Assembly: GCA_023052935.1 (NCBI GenBank) | Contig: CM041294.1 | Span: forward strand, 152,168,899 to 152,232,898 | Source of the DNA: Piezodorus guildinii | Taxonomy: Eukaryota; Arthropoda; Insecta; Hemiptera; Pentatomidae | DNA length: 64,000 nucleotides | Direction: 5' to 3' | Part shown: positions 32,131 through 43,747 of the stretch, one piece after another | How the letters are laid out: the number at the start of each line of letters is the position of its first letter | How positions within the stretch are numbered: the first letter of the stretch is position 1 | Program-made: the position numbers and the translations under genes | The notes under the pieces: generated by a model | Database searches by the model: none | The model's input: the letters and a program-made list of their open reading frames with translations, nothing else | Told to the model about the DNA's origin: nothing

Positions 32131-32777
32131 TGATTTCCTCGAATATTGAATTATTTCTTCTCCAGGCTGTTTTGTTTTGTTTATTATTTTTTATTCTCTG
32201 TTCTCAAAGCGTTATTCATTTTCTCTATAGATATCTCATTATTAGAAAACGGTTTTTATTTTCGCCGTATTCAGGTCAAAACGGCGTTCATTAAAGTGAC
32301 GAATGTTAATTGATGTGACATGACATGGCGATAGCGGCATTCCGCCGTCGGATACGACGAAACTAATTATTTTTGACCTTTTTAGTCGTCTCAGTCTTGC
32401 ACTTTTTCGCCGATAATGTTAAACGTTTCCTATAGTCGCCAATAATTTACGCTTAACACTAAGTAAGTCTAAGGTTTAGCGGAATAATTTCAAGGCTAGC
32501 AATGATTGGATAATTATATGAATTAACATTAGCAATGATTAACTCTAGTGGTTTCCTTTTGGCTGCTTTTAATTCACAAACTCATATTTTAATATCTTAT
32601 GATATATTAGACTTCATAATTTGCGTTGTAATTATGATTTATTTAATTTTCGTGTTCTTTTTTATTATTTATAGATTAGTTGAATATTTAAACATTATTT
32701 AGAAAGTCAATGAATGATATAGGGCAGATGAATAAGTGATTTAAGCTCACATACAGCTAGAATGACTAAAAAGATTA
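32131..32777. other. No gene seen
   Basis: AT-rich with a GC-richer patch at about 32270-32410. No open frame longer than 60 codons and no known repeat. Confidence 0.4.
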
Positions 32778-32779
32778 TA

Positions 32780-33530
32780 TTGTGTTGTTTCACATGAAAT
32801 GTCCGTTTTTATAGTTTCTGAAATACATAAAGGATTTGGCAGGTTTAAACTCGCCCATTCAGCAGCTGAGGCCGCTAGAAATATTTGCAAGGCGTTTGGA
32901 GAAGGGAGTGTCAATAAACGGACAATTCGCCGTTGATTTGCTAAGTTTTCAGCTGGGGATTCCGACTTGGAGAACTTGCCTCGAGGAAGACAATAGACAA
33001 CGATGTCCTCAAACATACAGCAGAAGGAAACCCATACCAAACAGTTAAAGGACTCTCAGCACAACTAAATGCAAGTGCATCTACCGTTTCCAGACATCCA
33101 AAGTGTATTGGGAAAGTGAAAAATATCGATACATGGGTACCTCATGATCTCACTGAGCGGCATCAAGACCTCATGTTTCAAATCATACCGTGCAGAAATT
33201 GAAAGAACTGGGCTACGAATTTCTTCCGCACCCACCATATTCTCCCGACTTCTCTCCAACAGATTACCACCTGTTCAGGAATTTAGACAACTTCCTCTTA
33301 GGAAAACTTTTTGAAAATGATGATCAAGTGAAAAGTGCTTTTTCAGATTTTGTTTCACTTCAAAGCTCAGAGTTTTTCAGTTCGGGAATAAAAAAGTTGG
33401 TGTCACGTTGGGAAAAATGTGTAGAAAAAGAAGGTAAATACTTCAAATAAAATTATCTTATTTTCATATCGTATTTTTTAATAAAAATCCTTTACCTTGA
33501 AAACGGACATTTCATGTGACACAATCCCAA
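32780..33530 (+). mobile_element. Internally deleted mariner, copy 3
   Basis: 751 bp, flanked by TA (32778-32779, 33531-33532). It carries the family-wide deletion (junction near 33165) plus a second deletion of about 150 bases after the left end. A C-terminal frame at 33190-33450 reads LKELGYEFLPHPPYSPDFSP, then TDYHLFRNLDNF, and ends SRWEKCVEKEGKYFK. The N-terminal HTH piece has a stop. Confidence 0.88.
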
Positions 33531-33532
33531 TA

Positions 33533-34034
33533 GTAGAAAAAAAAATACAGAAAAACACTCTAGGAGAGAACTGACACAGGTAACTAGAAGAACACAAACA
33601 AAATTTTTGTTTACATGCATGCTAAAAACCTTTTCCTTACAAGAGATAAGCCACGATCAAAAAGTTTCCGGCAAAAAATTAAGTTAAGTACCAATATATT
33701 ATAACAGGCCAAAATTAAGAAGTTATTTTCTGTTTGAATATACATTCAGAAATAAAACAGTTATAGATTATTTAACAAAATAAATTATTAGAACAATTCC
33801 ACACTTCACTATTAGAACCTAAAAGACAAAGATATATTTTACAGGCATGAAGAATATTTTGACTTTTTTGAGGCTTTGATTTACAAAACAATCTCGTGCA
33901 GTAAACACACTACTTTCTCTTACCTCGGTTGGGAAAATCTATATAAGAATTTTTAGGTAAGGAGTTTTAAGGTTATTCAGTTCCATTCGAATCCTTTGTT
34001 TTAGAATAAACAATGTAACAGTATAATCTTTAAC
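33533..34034. other. No gene; possible family E end
   Basis: Positions 33895-33962 (gtgcagtaaacacactactttctc...) resemble a decayed family E right end in reverse. The rest is unassigned. Confidence 0.35.
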
Positions 34035-34215
34035 GAGTTCCTGATATCGCACAGGCTTGGGACCACCTTGTTATGTTCCCACCGAGGTACTGTATAAGGT
34101 ATAGGTATAAGTATTTTTTAACCCCATTAATCAATCCTAAATCCACCAGCCAAATTTGAAACCACGACCTTAGATTGCAGTTATGCTAGCCACTACACCA
34201 CAGGTGTCCCATCGT
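34035..34215 (-). mobile_element. SINE-B, diverged copy
   Basis: In reverse: tgctagccactacaccac head, a tttgaaaccacgacctt B-box region, cttgggaccacctt and aacgagttcctgatatcgca of the SINE-B body. Confidence 0.7.
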
Positions 34216-34249
34216 TTATGTTCATCAATCGTTCAGTTGTTTATCAATC

Positions 34250-34440
34250 TTCTGATTTTCAAAATACACCCTTCTTCGGAACGGAATTGAGAGTTCGTAG
34301 AACTCATCGATATCTTTTTTGGTGCTGCTCTCCTTTGAGAGTCACATCCCTAAATATTCGAAGTGCTCAGTTGGTGTAAAATTCCATTCTAAAACTTTTA
34401 GAGATGGATTTCCATTATTCTTTATTACCAGATATTAAGT
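34250..34440 (-). pseudogene. Reverse-transcriptase thumb fragment of another LINE
   Basis: The reverse strand reads VLEWNFTPTEHFEYLGM, then SKESSTKKDIDEF. F-x-P-x-x-x-F-x-Y-L-G followed by D-I-D is the segment after the RT palm in many LINEs. It is not the main Jockey-like family. The clade is not decided. Confidence 0.45.
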
Positions 34441-34545
34441 TTTGTATCCTATTAAATATAATATATATATAAACATCTTCATTTATGTATATATAATTAC
34501 AGAAAAATATCAATATATAAACATGAAACAGGGTTTTGTGCTCAG

Positions 34546-34690
34546 TACATATAGAAATTCGTACTTTCTGGAATTCTCTACCTACTCATATCCGCCATGC
34601 TGCATCTCTTTCCTCATTTTCAAATCCCAACTTTTCGGAAACCTTCTGTTATCCCAAAAAAGACGCTTAACAATTTTGATACTTATATTC
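34546..34690 (+). pseudogene. CR1/L2-type LINE C-terminus fragment
   Basis: One plus-strand frame reads RTFWNSLPTHIRHAASLSSF and a few more residues, the W-N-x-L-P...I-R-x-A-x-S-x-x-x-F pattern that ends the ORF2 of CR1/L2-group LINEs. About 45 codons; no tail seen. Confidence 0.5.
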
Positions 34691-35663
34691 TTAACATCAC
34701 ACTTTAAAAGAGGATAAATTTTGGTTTATTCATCATCAAACTCTGTTATCTGTTTATTTTTAATTTGTTTAACAAAATTATGGACTAAAAAGTATATCTA
34801 CATCCATAATAGCAAATAGTAATTAATTATGTTACATTTGTCTGTTGGCCTGACATGTATATTTCAACTGTACAAACTTGTTATTCTTAAGGATTTCAGC
34901 CCCAGAATAAAATTATTTCTTTTCTGTTCTATTTTATTTCAATTTAATTTTTAAGCTTTTTAATTTATATGAATTGAAAAATTTATTCAAGTTATCCTTA
35001 TTTACTAACTCGTTGATTATTTATATAACGTAACTGCATCATCATTTACCTGTACTTCTGTATAATGATTTTTGTATTAATTATTTGATGTTACTCGTTA
35101 ACAAATATCTCCCCACTTATCACTTTGTTGTTGAGAAAATGTAATACGTTAAGAAAAGAATGTAATCAATAATATTTCTTATTAAATTATGAAAAAGCTG
35201 AGTCATTTTACGTCCATTTTGATTTCCTACCTGTCGTGTTATTTAGGTGATCTAATTTAGATTTCGCTAACGCCTCCGATTAAGTTGCGCCTTTAACTAG
35301 TTGTTTCTTTTATCGCGCACCTGGGCATCGTAACCTGTTCAAGGAATTTAACTCAGCTTACGGAAATGGTTGTTACTTTTAGACTCTAGAAAATTTATTG
35401 GAGATCTTTAAATATAGATATCTGCAGAATTTCCAATCGTTTGGTTGCTAAAGAATTTTGTTGATATCAGATGAATGTTTTTTTTTAACCTGATATTCAT
35501 CCTTCACATAAGTTTTTAAGTGAATTAATTCGAAATATTATGTAATAGACAACGTAATAATCTTGAACACACTTCAGTAAATTTTCATCTACCTTACTAT
35601 TTGAAAAAGTTTTAAATTTTATTCCAATTTAGAAAATTTGTATACTCTGTTCATTGTCTCTAT
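34691..35663. other. No gene seen
   Basis: AT-rich and unique-looking. No open frame longer than 60 codons and no recognised repeat. Confidence 0.45.
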
Positions 35664-35881
35664 AAAGGTACTTTATAGAAAGACAATTAAAAATATGTGT
35701 ATTATAGATTAAAAATATGTTTATCAGACTATTTTGATCAGAATGAAACCTACATGGTATTAAAGTCCATTTCATTTTACATCGATATTGTGTGTTCAAT
35801 CAATTCGTTCGAACCGTTTTAGAGAAAATCTTAAAAAGGCCCAAAATGGATAGTACTAAGTGGCTCTTGTAGTTTACCGAT
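35664..35881 (-). repeat. Family E fragment, inverted
   Basis: aggtactttatagaaagaca...atcagaatgaaacctacatg...tttacatcgatattg is internal family E in reverse, lying back to back with the next copy. Confidence 0.7.
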
Positions 35882-35882
35882 T

Positions 35883-36738
35883 TTTACTTTCACATACTAT
35901 GTACAGTAAGGGAAAGTATTGCGATGAAAATTTTCGAATTCCAGTTTTCAACGATAATACACATTTTAGGATCCCCTGAGTCCAAATAACCAAGTCCCGC
36001 AAAAAGGTCTGTGTGTGTGTCTGTGGTAACTCCCGGACTGAAACGGTAAAACCTATGAAACTGAAATTTCATATTTAAGACAACTATACGCTCCAGACGT
36101 TACAAAGCCTTTTTCATCAAAATGAGCTTACCAGAAGAGCCACTTTATACCATGCATTTTGCACCTTTTTTCGATTTTATCGAAAACGGTTCCGACGATT
36201 TTGATTAAACTCGCTATTTCGATGTAAAATTTAACAGGCTTAAACGGCATGTAGGTTTCATTCTGATTATAAAGGTCTGACAGGGCTTAAATGCCGATAT
36301 TTTAATTTTGTAGATTCTCTAAAAATAACTATATTATCTTGTTACCACTGATGAAAAACAGGTAAATATATAAATTGAATGAATTCGATACCCAACTAAA
36401 GGAGAAAACAGAAAACATATTTTTTTAATGCAATTTTTGGTTTTTGAACATAAGAACAGTAATATAGATCTATTATATACCGTTGGAAAGCTAAAGATTT
36501 TAGAAAAAATATTATATTATACTCAAGGTTTTAAAAGTTAATAGAGAGTGATGAAAAGAAGATAAAACTAACTGATTATTTTAGATAATAATATAATCGA
36601 TTTTTTAATAAATCACATGTTTCTATAGGAATTCCATTTAATTAATTTTTTAATAGTTTCACTAATTTTTATCTCTAACTGTATTTAGAAATTCTTTAAT
36701 TTATTTTATTTATTTGATTGCCCGCACCAGATTTTTTT
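35883..36738 (+). mobile_element. Family E copy, diverged right end
   Basis: Left end tttttactttcacatactat with a changed palindrome; TG array near 36008-36025. The right end has lost gaggtaagtgaaagt and keeps only tgcccgcaccagatttt. Confidence 0.82.
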
Positions 36739-36892
36739 TTTTTAAATTTCCATAACATCTCAGCCATATACGCTTACGCGTTGAAATGTTGTACTTAGCT
36801 AATAGTTAATAATTTTATAATAGCTGATTTTCTCCACAAAATGATAAAATAAGTTCTGATTACGAAAAAAATAAGTAAAACCTGTATCTCTG

Positions 36893-37130
36893 GGAGTGGC
36901 ATGATCTAGTGGAGAGAGCCTTAGGCTATTGTTCTCCGAGTACCAGGTTCGAATCCCGGCTTAGGCTCTGTATGAACACAGAAGAGTTCTAAAAGAAAAG
37001 GGCCAAGGAACGTAGCCCAGGTTTTCCCCTAATTTATGGATAATAGATGCTAAAGGAGAATAATCCTAAAAGTTCTACCAGTTCCAGTCGTCGTAAATTC
37101 CTGTAATTATTCAGTTATAATAGATTGATA
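36893..37130 (+). mobile_element. SINE-C related, with tRNA-like head
   Basis: The head tggcatgatctagtggagag (A-box-like with an insertion) and the B box ccaggttcgaatcccggctt are clear. The following body (agggccaaggaacgtagccc...) differs from the copy at 39905, so it may be a subfamily or a head shared by two SINEs. Confidence 0.65.
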
Positions 37131-37139
37131 GTGCATAGT

Positions 37140-38165
37140 GTTTACCTTGATTGGAATTGGTAAGAAGAAATAGAAGTTAGTAAACCTAGTAGAGATGTGT
37201 TTGTCGGAAACATTTCATAAAGTTAGAATCGGTCATAATTCCGAGAGAGTTGAGGTGCGATCGGGTTTGAAACAGGGTGACTCCCTTTCACCTGTTTTGT
37301 TTAATATAGCTTTAGAATATGTCATAGAAAAGGGGATGTGTACCGAGAAAGGCTTAAATATGGGTGACAAGATTCCGTTTTGGGGTATGCGATGATTTGG
37401 TACTGCTAGGTGAAGACACGGAAACTATACAACTGAATACAAGTGTGTTAATAAAGACCGGTAAAGAATAGGACTCGAATTAAATACTGATAAGACGAAA
37501 TATATGATCAGTAGCAGGAACGGTGGCGATCTTGGTGATATTGATTTATCAGGGCATACTTTTGAACTCGTAGAGAAATTCAAGTATTTATGTTCAATGA
37601 TAACTAGACAAAATGAAATCCAGGAAGAAATAAAGTCCCGGTTAAAGGTGGGAAATGCGTGTTATTATTCAGTTGCTAAGTTACTTAGCTCACGGCTTCT
37701 ATTTAAAAACTTAAATTTTAGAATTTATAAAACTATTATTCTTCCAACGGTTCTTTACGGATGTGAAACGTGGCCGCTTACTTTGAGGGATGAACAACGG
37801 CTTAAGGTTTTCGAAAATAAGGTACTGCGTAAAATATTTGGTCCGAAGAGAGATGAGGGCACTGAGGAGTTTAGAATGTTGCACAACGCGGAATCGCGGA
37901 ACTATATCCTGTGAATATAATTGAGTTAATAGCGTCGCCGAGTCTCAAATGGGCGATTAAAATTGTTGGGCTCGGTGAGAAACGGATTCCGAGAAAGTTG
38001 GTATTCGTCTGGCAGGCGTCCGAAAGGTAGGATGGAATGGGAGGATTGCGTTAAAGCTGATCTCGAGAGCTTGGGCTTGACCGGCGAACATTAGACGAGT
38101 CTGTGCAGACGAAGTTTGGTGGTATCGGCATCGAACCTTCGGGTTCGGTAAGCCTATTATTATTA
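37140..38165 (+). pseudogene. RTE-like LINE, longest copy
   Basis: The frame at 37195-37395 reads VRSGLKQGDSLSPVLFNIAL (RT motif B). Frameshifts near 37385 and 37470 follow; between them the YADD region survives as gcgatgatttggtactgcta. The frame at 37504-37914 has LVEKFKYLCSMITRQNEIQE, CYYSVAKLLSSRL, YGCETWPLTLRDEQ and FGPKRDEGTEEF. Further frameshifts precede the conserved end ggcatcgaaccttcgggttc with a (tta)n tail at about 38156-38167. At least four breaks; 5' truncated within the RT. Confidence 0.82.
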
Positions 38166-38167
38166 TT

Positions 38168-38683
38168 AAGAAGAAATAAAAACTCATCACACTTCCTCCA
38201 AAAACAAGTCTCCTCTCCCCAGAAAACCAGCGTCAGGATCCTTCCTTTGCTATCTAAGTATATCCTGCTAATGGTAAAATTCCTGGACGCTTAACGAAGA
38301 CGCCTACCCCGTGAAGATGCGATCCCCCGAGCAATAGCTTGGCGCGCGACCACAAGTTATAATTAGAGCAGAATAGAACATTGGATTGTCTTCCGCCATC
38401 CCTCGGGCCCTTTTGTTCCAGAACTGTTTTGTCCTTTCTTGGGTTGGCACCCTTTCAAAGACCCTACGAACCACCAGGGACTCCTTCATGGACCCTATTT
38501 CAGTCATTATAGCCCTAACGGAAATAGACGCGTCACTTTAACGCTCTGCACTAAAACGGCTCATTACGTACGTAGGCGTCGTAATTGGTCTATTTGGAGT
38601 TGTTGGGGATTGAAGGTTCAAAGAAAGTATCAATGAGATGTGCTGTAATAATCATCGAAACTATTAATCAATGATTTTAATTA

Positions 38684-38714
<31 letters not shown>

Positions 38715-38750
38715 AATTTTTTGTTCTTTTAAACTTATTAAGTATCAATT
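38168..38750. other. Unassigned stretch with a GC-richer patch
   Basis: Positions 38280-38600 have higher GC and short frames on both strands (67 codons minus, 65 plus), none recognised. A (TA)n run lies at about 38690-38714. Confidence 0.35.
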
Positions 38751-38756
38751 TTTTAT

Positions 38757-39622
38757 TTTTATTTTAACATATTTATTAATATTTACAACTGTACATTATT
38801 AATACATCTAGTAAATATGATGGTAATATGTAAAACTGTCATGAAATACATGTAGAGACACTACCCAGTGCACTCTAAAAACACTCTAAACCAGAAGGTC
38901 TCGTGGCCATCTTCTTTTCAGACGCCTCGGAGGATTATTGAAGAGGAAGCAAGGATTGAAACTAATGGATTGTAGTGGGAATGGAGCTTTTCATGGAAGG
39001 AATGGTACCTGGTTCGGGCTAAGTCAGCAACATATGGAATATTAAGGTCTTTATGAATGAGTGTTTTTGTGACAAAATAAGGAGCATTGAGGATTTTCCG
39101 AAGGATTTTGGATTGTAAGGATTGGATACGAGAGGAATTCCATGGTTTAGTAGAGCCCCATAGCTCTACTCCGTAAGTCCATATCGGTCTTATGATGGTC
39201 ATATAAATGAGTCTTTTGTAATTAAGTGGAAGTTTGGAGCGTTTGTCCAGTAAGTGTTGAAGTAGTCGAAAACGTCGGGCAGTTTCTTGTCGTTTAAGTC
39301 TTGTATGGGGATTCCAAGTTAGACGTTTGTCAAGGTGGAGTCCTAGGTATCGAATCTGTTCAACAGGGGCTAGTGGAGTGTCATTAAAGGATACTGTAGG
39401 GCAGGAAGTCATTGGTTTACGACGAAGGGTAAAGGTTATCTGGTGGGATTTGTTAGAATTAATTTTAATCCTCCGATTCTGGATCCATACTTCAAGGTCT
39501 CGGATGTGGGAATTGAAGAGTGTGAGAGGCAGTAATGGATCATTATCTACTGGGTTGGGATATCAGCTGTATAGACTGTATAAAGAACGGGTCCTAGGAT
39601 GCTGCCTTGAGGAACACCAGCA
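38757..39622 (-). pseudogene. Jockey-like LINE ORF2 C-terminal half
   Basis: The minus frame at 38918-39412 (164 codons) is the best C-terminus of the main Jockey-like family: TPLAPVEQIRYLGLHLDKRL, ARRFRLLQHLLDKRSKLPLN, YGVELWGSTKPWNSSRIQS, RKILNAPYFVTKTLIHKDL, then a short altered end (SSSIILRGV). Upstream (39413-39622) decayed RT sequence reaches back to the TADI block. The 3' tail lies at 38757-38900. Truncated at about 39622. Confidence 0.83.
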
Positions 39623-39699
39623 AAATATAAATTAAATTTCATTTTTGTCATTTCTTCAAAATCCGACTTTTATCATACTATAAATAATAATATCATAAT

Positions 39700-39904
39700 A
39701 CACAGACACGGAAAGTATTGCCATCGTGAAAATTTTTTAATTCGAGTTATCACCGGAAATTCACGTTCTAGAATCCCCTGAGTCCAAATAATCAAGCAAC
39801 GCAAAATTGTTTTTGTGTGTATATGTACGTGTATATATGTCCTAGATCTAAAACAATAAGCTGTATAAAACAGATATTTCATATTTTAGGATCGTATATG
39901 CTGA
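39700..39904 (+). repeat. Family E copy, decayed left part
   Basis: cggaaagtattgccatcgtg, aatcccctgagtccaaataa and a decayed TG array are recognisable. The 3' part is cut by the following SINE region. Confidence 0.6.
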
Positions 39905-40190
39905 GAAGGAAGCGGTGTGGCCTAGTGTATTCTTGAGCATTAGGTCACTGTTCTCCGGGTCCCAGGTTTGAATCCCGGCTGAGGCAGAATTATTTATTCT
40001 GATATTTCAGCCGTGGAGCGACCCTAGGGCACACCCACCCTCTATGAAGTGGGTACCCAAAATTGGAAAAAAAAAAAAAAAAAAAAACCTGACGGTCGAT
40101 TGTGCTTTAGGCCTAATTACCTCCATGTCCGGTCGTTGACTGTGAAACAGTACGAATCCATATAAGTACTGAACCCGAGACCCGTCATGA
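39905..40190 (+). mobile_element. SINE-C copy with poly(A)
   Basis: The head agcggtgtggcctagtgtat and B box ccaggtttgaatcccggctg are followed by the family body attatttattctgatatttc and gagcgaccctagggcacacc. A run of about 17 A lies at 40070-40086, and a further tail ends near 40190. Confidence 0.7.
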
Positions 40191-40294
40191 GTTGTACAGG
40201 TTTTTTTAAAATTTATTTAATTGTTTTATATATAATCTTAGATGTTCACTGAGATAATCACACTATCTTACCTTTCACAACATAGTGAATAATA

Positions 40295-40905
40295 TATTTT
40301 TTTCTAAAGCCTTTAGCCTTTAGTTAGCTATCATACGTTCACCTTATATATGTGGTTGGTCCAGCTCGTAGACTGGAAGCTGTATAAATCTGAAATTTTA
40401 TATTTTAGAAGCCTATATACATGAGATGTTACAACAACTTTTTTAAAAAAAATTGGCAAACTAGAAGAACCACTTTATACCATGCATTTTTCACATTTCT
40501 TCAAAGGCGGCTGTAGTGATTTTGATTAACCTCGCTATATCGATCGATTTATTTTACATTTAATCGGTTTTAATATCATGTAGATTTCATTGTGCTTAAA
40601 ACAGCCTAACAAATCGTAAATGCTGATTTAAAAAAAAAAATTGTAGATTCTAAAAAAAAATTACCATATTATCTTGTTAGCATTGATAAAAAATGGTTTA
40701 AATATTTAAGTTGAACGAATTTGAACACTAACTAAAGGAGAAAAGAGAATTTTTTTTTTACTATTTTTGGTTTGGAACATATACAGAGGTATAATATACC
40801 GTTGGAAAGCTAGAGATTTTAGAAAAAAATGTATATTATACACAAACTTGTATAAGGCGTTGGAGAGTGACGAAAAGCGGATAAAATTCACTGATTGCTA
40901 TAAAT
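40295..40905. repeat. Two decayed family E fragments
   Basis: 40295-40345 matches in reverse (tttctaaagcctttagcctt). 40355-40905 matches in forward orientation (aaatctgaaattttatattt, caaactagaagaaccacttt, taccgttggaaagctagaga). Ends are missing. Confidence 0.6.
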
Positions 40906-40911
40906 AGAAAG

Positions 40912-41010
40912 AAATTCCGATTTGGATCTGCTACCTTAACTTCGCTGAGTCGCTCGGAGTTCACAGCATACCGCATCAATCCTGAAGACATTTTTTAAAG
41001 AATAAATAGA
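40912..41010 (+). repeat. R2-like LINE 3'-tail fragment
   Basis: aaattccgatttggatctgc...acttcgctgagtcgc...acagcataccgcatcaatcc matches 2298-2395 closely and shows that the segment is dispersed. The orientation is the same as at 2300, so the LINE sense is minus. Confidence 0.65.
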
Positions 41011-41116
41011 TAATTCGTTATAATAATAAGAATAATAATAGGATTGATTATTTAACCAAACAAATGTTTTAAACCAAAATCAATAGAATTCTTTAACATT
41101 TTTAGTTAGCACCAAA

Positions 41117-41560
41117 TTTTTACTTTCACTTACCTATATTTGGTATATCTAGTAAGGGAAAATATTGCGATTGTGAGAATTTTCGAATTATAGTTTTCAA
41201 AAGAAATGCACGTTTTAGTGTCCCTGCTGTCCAAATAACCAAGTACCGAAAAACAAAGTCTGTCTGTGTGTGTGTGTGTGGTAGGTCTAGCGCGAAAACG
41301 AAAAGTCGTAAGAAACTGAAATTTTAAATTCAAAACAACTATACACCCGAGATGGTACAGTAACATTTTCACCAGACTGCATTGACCGGAAGTGCTACTT
41401 TAAACCATGATTTTGACTAAACTCGTCATATCGTTTTAAAATTTAACATCATGTAAGCTTCATTCTGATTGAAATAATCTGACAGGGCTTAATTACCGAA
41501 TGTTTGGATTTTCTTCCTCTAAAGTACCTTTGATTTTGTAGATTCTAAAAAATAACCATG
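41117..41560 (+). mobile_element. Family E copy, 3'-truncated
   Basis: Left end tttttactttcacttaccta with the palindrome replaced. TG array near 41266-41280. It stops near 41560, shortly before the microsatellite. Confidence 0.75.
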
Positions 41561-41594
41561 TCATAATCATATCTGTTATAGTCCAAAGTCATTT

Positions 41595-41596
<2 letters not shown>

Positions 41597-41683
<87 letters not shown>
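41597..41683. repeat. (TC)n-(TA)n microsatellite
   Basis: About 22 bases of TC repeat followed by about 65 bases of TA repeat, just left of the copia insertion. Confidence 0.95.
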
Positions 41684-41687
<4 letters not shown>

Positions 41688-41717
41688 TTTTATTTTTCAA
41701 GATTTGTAAGTGGTCTC

Positions 41718-41911
41718 TGTTAAATATCGATTGTATATGTAAAGATAGTTGTGGCACTGAACTTCCACCTAGGTGTACAGCAGCCCAACAACAATCAGTC
41801 CAGTTGGTAGCGTCCCCTGCGCCATGTTGTTTGTGTTTATAGCAGTAATAAACAAGCTGTCTAGTACAAGGTTCTTTTATTCCACTGCCTAATAACTCTA
41901 TAACTTTAATA
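41718..41911 (+). repeat. copia 5' LTR
   Basis: Starts TGTTAAATATCG and ends CTTTAATA. 194 bp, no mismatch seen with the 3' LTR. Confidence 0.95.
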
Positions 41912-41925
41912 GGTTATGGGCCCAG
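41912..41925 (+). promoter_or_regulatory. Primer-binding site for a half initiator-tRNA-Met
   Basis: GGTTATGGGCCCAG begins at the first base after the LTR. It is complementary to the anticodon stem-loop of insect initiator tRNA-Met (CUGGGCCCAUAACC), the internal site used by Drosophila copia, rather than to a tRNA 3' end. Confidence 0.85.
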
Positions 41926-42019
41926 AGTATTTTTGTGCAGAGCATAGTATTTGTGTAAAGTGTCAACACGTAGTCGCGAAGTGATATTATTTTATTAGTG
42001 AATTTTGTTTACCGGTACT

Positions 42020-43672
42020 ATGGCGTCAGTTACTACTTCAGGAGTTCCAGTACTCGTCGGAACAAGTTTTAACAGCTGGTTTTTCAGAATGTCATCTATT
42101 TTGGAAAGAGAACAGGTAAAAGATGTGTTGGAAGCAGATCCTCCTACCTCTAGTGCTGAGAAAAGGGAATTTCTCATTAAAGACTCGAAGGCAAAGTCCA
42201 TCATTATCCAAGGCATTTCAGATAAACATCTGGAAATAATCATGGATTGCCAAACTTCCAAGGAAATGATAAATGCTTTAAAGAAGGTTTTTGTCAGATC
42301 TACCTCTTTTTCAAAATTGACTTGGTACAGAAAGTTGATGGGCCTGAAATATTCTCTTCAAGGAAACATGGAAGAACATTTTTTGGCATTTGATACCATT
42401 ATCCGAAACCTTCAAGAACAAGGCACAGTTCTAGGAGAGTCAGACAAGGTATGTCACCTTTTGATGTCTTTACCAGATGAATTCAACACAGTTGTGACAG
42501 CTCTAGAAACTAATTTAGAAGTCCAAATGGATTTTGTGAGAGCCAGACTTCTAGATACAGATACAAAGTTAAAGTCAAAGACATCAGCTAGTGCATCATC
42601 ATCAGAAGTATCATTTAAAGCACAGAGTGGTTGCTTTATATGTGGGGATAAAAGACATTTCAAGGCACAGTGTCCCAAAAATAAGCAGAACCGTGGAAGT
42701 AAATCCTTTAATAGAAGCTTTCGTGGGAAAAGAAGAGGAACAATCCAGGGAAATACGGCAGATGTAGAAGAAGAAGTTGTAATGGTGGCCCTAAAGTGTG
42801 GTAATATTAAACTATCATCTAACAATGTGTTTTTAGTCGATTCAGGTGCGAGTAACCATCTTTTTAAAGCAGAATTGGAACCCCTTTTGTCAAATGTTTC
42901 GAATCTTGATCATGATGTTGCCATACATATAGCTAATGGTGATAAGATGTTTACTAGAAAAGAAGGTACCCTAAGAGTAACCTCTCAAGGTAGGATTGTA
43001 AACATTAAAGGTTTAATAGTTCCGGGATTAAAACATAATTTATTGTCAGTGAGTGCTGTTACCTCAAAAGGCTTAAAAGTGATTACAGATTCTAAGGAGA
43101 TGAAAATCTGTGGAAGAAATTTTAAGCTGAGTTGTCCACGAGTGAATGGATTGTACACATTTACGTTTGATGAACCCAGTGATAATCAAGTCAAGTGCAA
43201 CATTTCAAGTGCTATGGATGGAGATCTATGGCACAAACGGCTAGGACATTTGAATCGGCATGGACTCAAAAGTTTAGGATTACCCTATAGTGACAAGAAG
43301 TGTTCGGCATGCATTGAAGGTAAGGCTACTAGACAGCCCTTTTCAAATAATAGGAAACGCACATCAAAGGTGGGTGAATTAATTCACTCTGATATATGTG
43401 GTCCTTTCAATCCTGAATCAGTTGAAGGACATAGGTATATGCAGGTGATTTTGGATGACTTCACTCATTTTGTGCATGTCAAACTTCTCCATATGAAGAG
43501 CGAAGCTGAAAGAAACCTGATGGATTATATAGCGGAACTAGAAAGGCAGCAGGGTGTCCCAGTGAAAAGGCTACGTTTAGATAATGGAGGAGAATTTACG
43601 TCTAAATTTTTTCAAAAATATTGTTCAGATAAAGGTATAAAATTAGAATATTCATTGCCATATAGCCCTTAA
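42020..43672 (+). pseudogene. copia Gag-protease-integrase (stops inside integrase)
   Basis: The ATG at 42020 begins MASVTTSGVPVLV; upstream codons open the frame to 42005 but have no ATG. 550 residues. Gag fills about 1-200 (copia-type SILEREQVKDVLEA, KEMINALKKVF, MSLPDEFNTVVTAL). The CCHC knuckle CFICGDKRHFKAQC is at about 205-218, and the protease active site VDSGASNHLF at about 273. The integrase zinc domain (LWHKRLGHLNRHG...KCSACIEGK) is at about 403-434. The integrase core aspartates lie in HSDICGPF (about 457) and LRLDNGGEF (about 521). The frame then ends in TAA at 43670, directly before NGKSERMNR, which holds the third (glutamate) residue. The polyprotein normally continues without a stop. 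Confidence 0.93.
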
Positions 43673-43747
43673 ATGAACGGAAAGAGTGAAAGAATGAATA
43701 GACATGATGCGTACTAAGGTATCAGATTCCGGTATCCCCAAGTTCTT

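Noticed and set aside
42454..42825. Minus-strand ORFs inside copia (also 41995-42261 and 45488-45760)
   Set aside because: Antisense shadows of gag and pol coding sequence.
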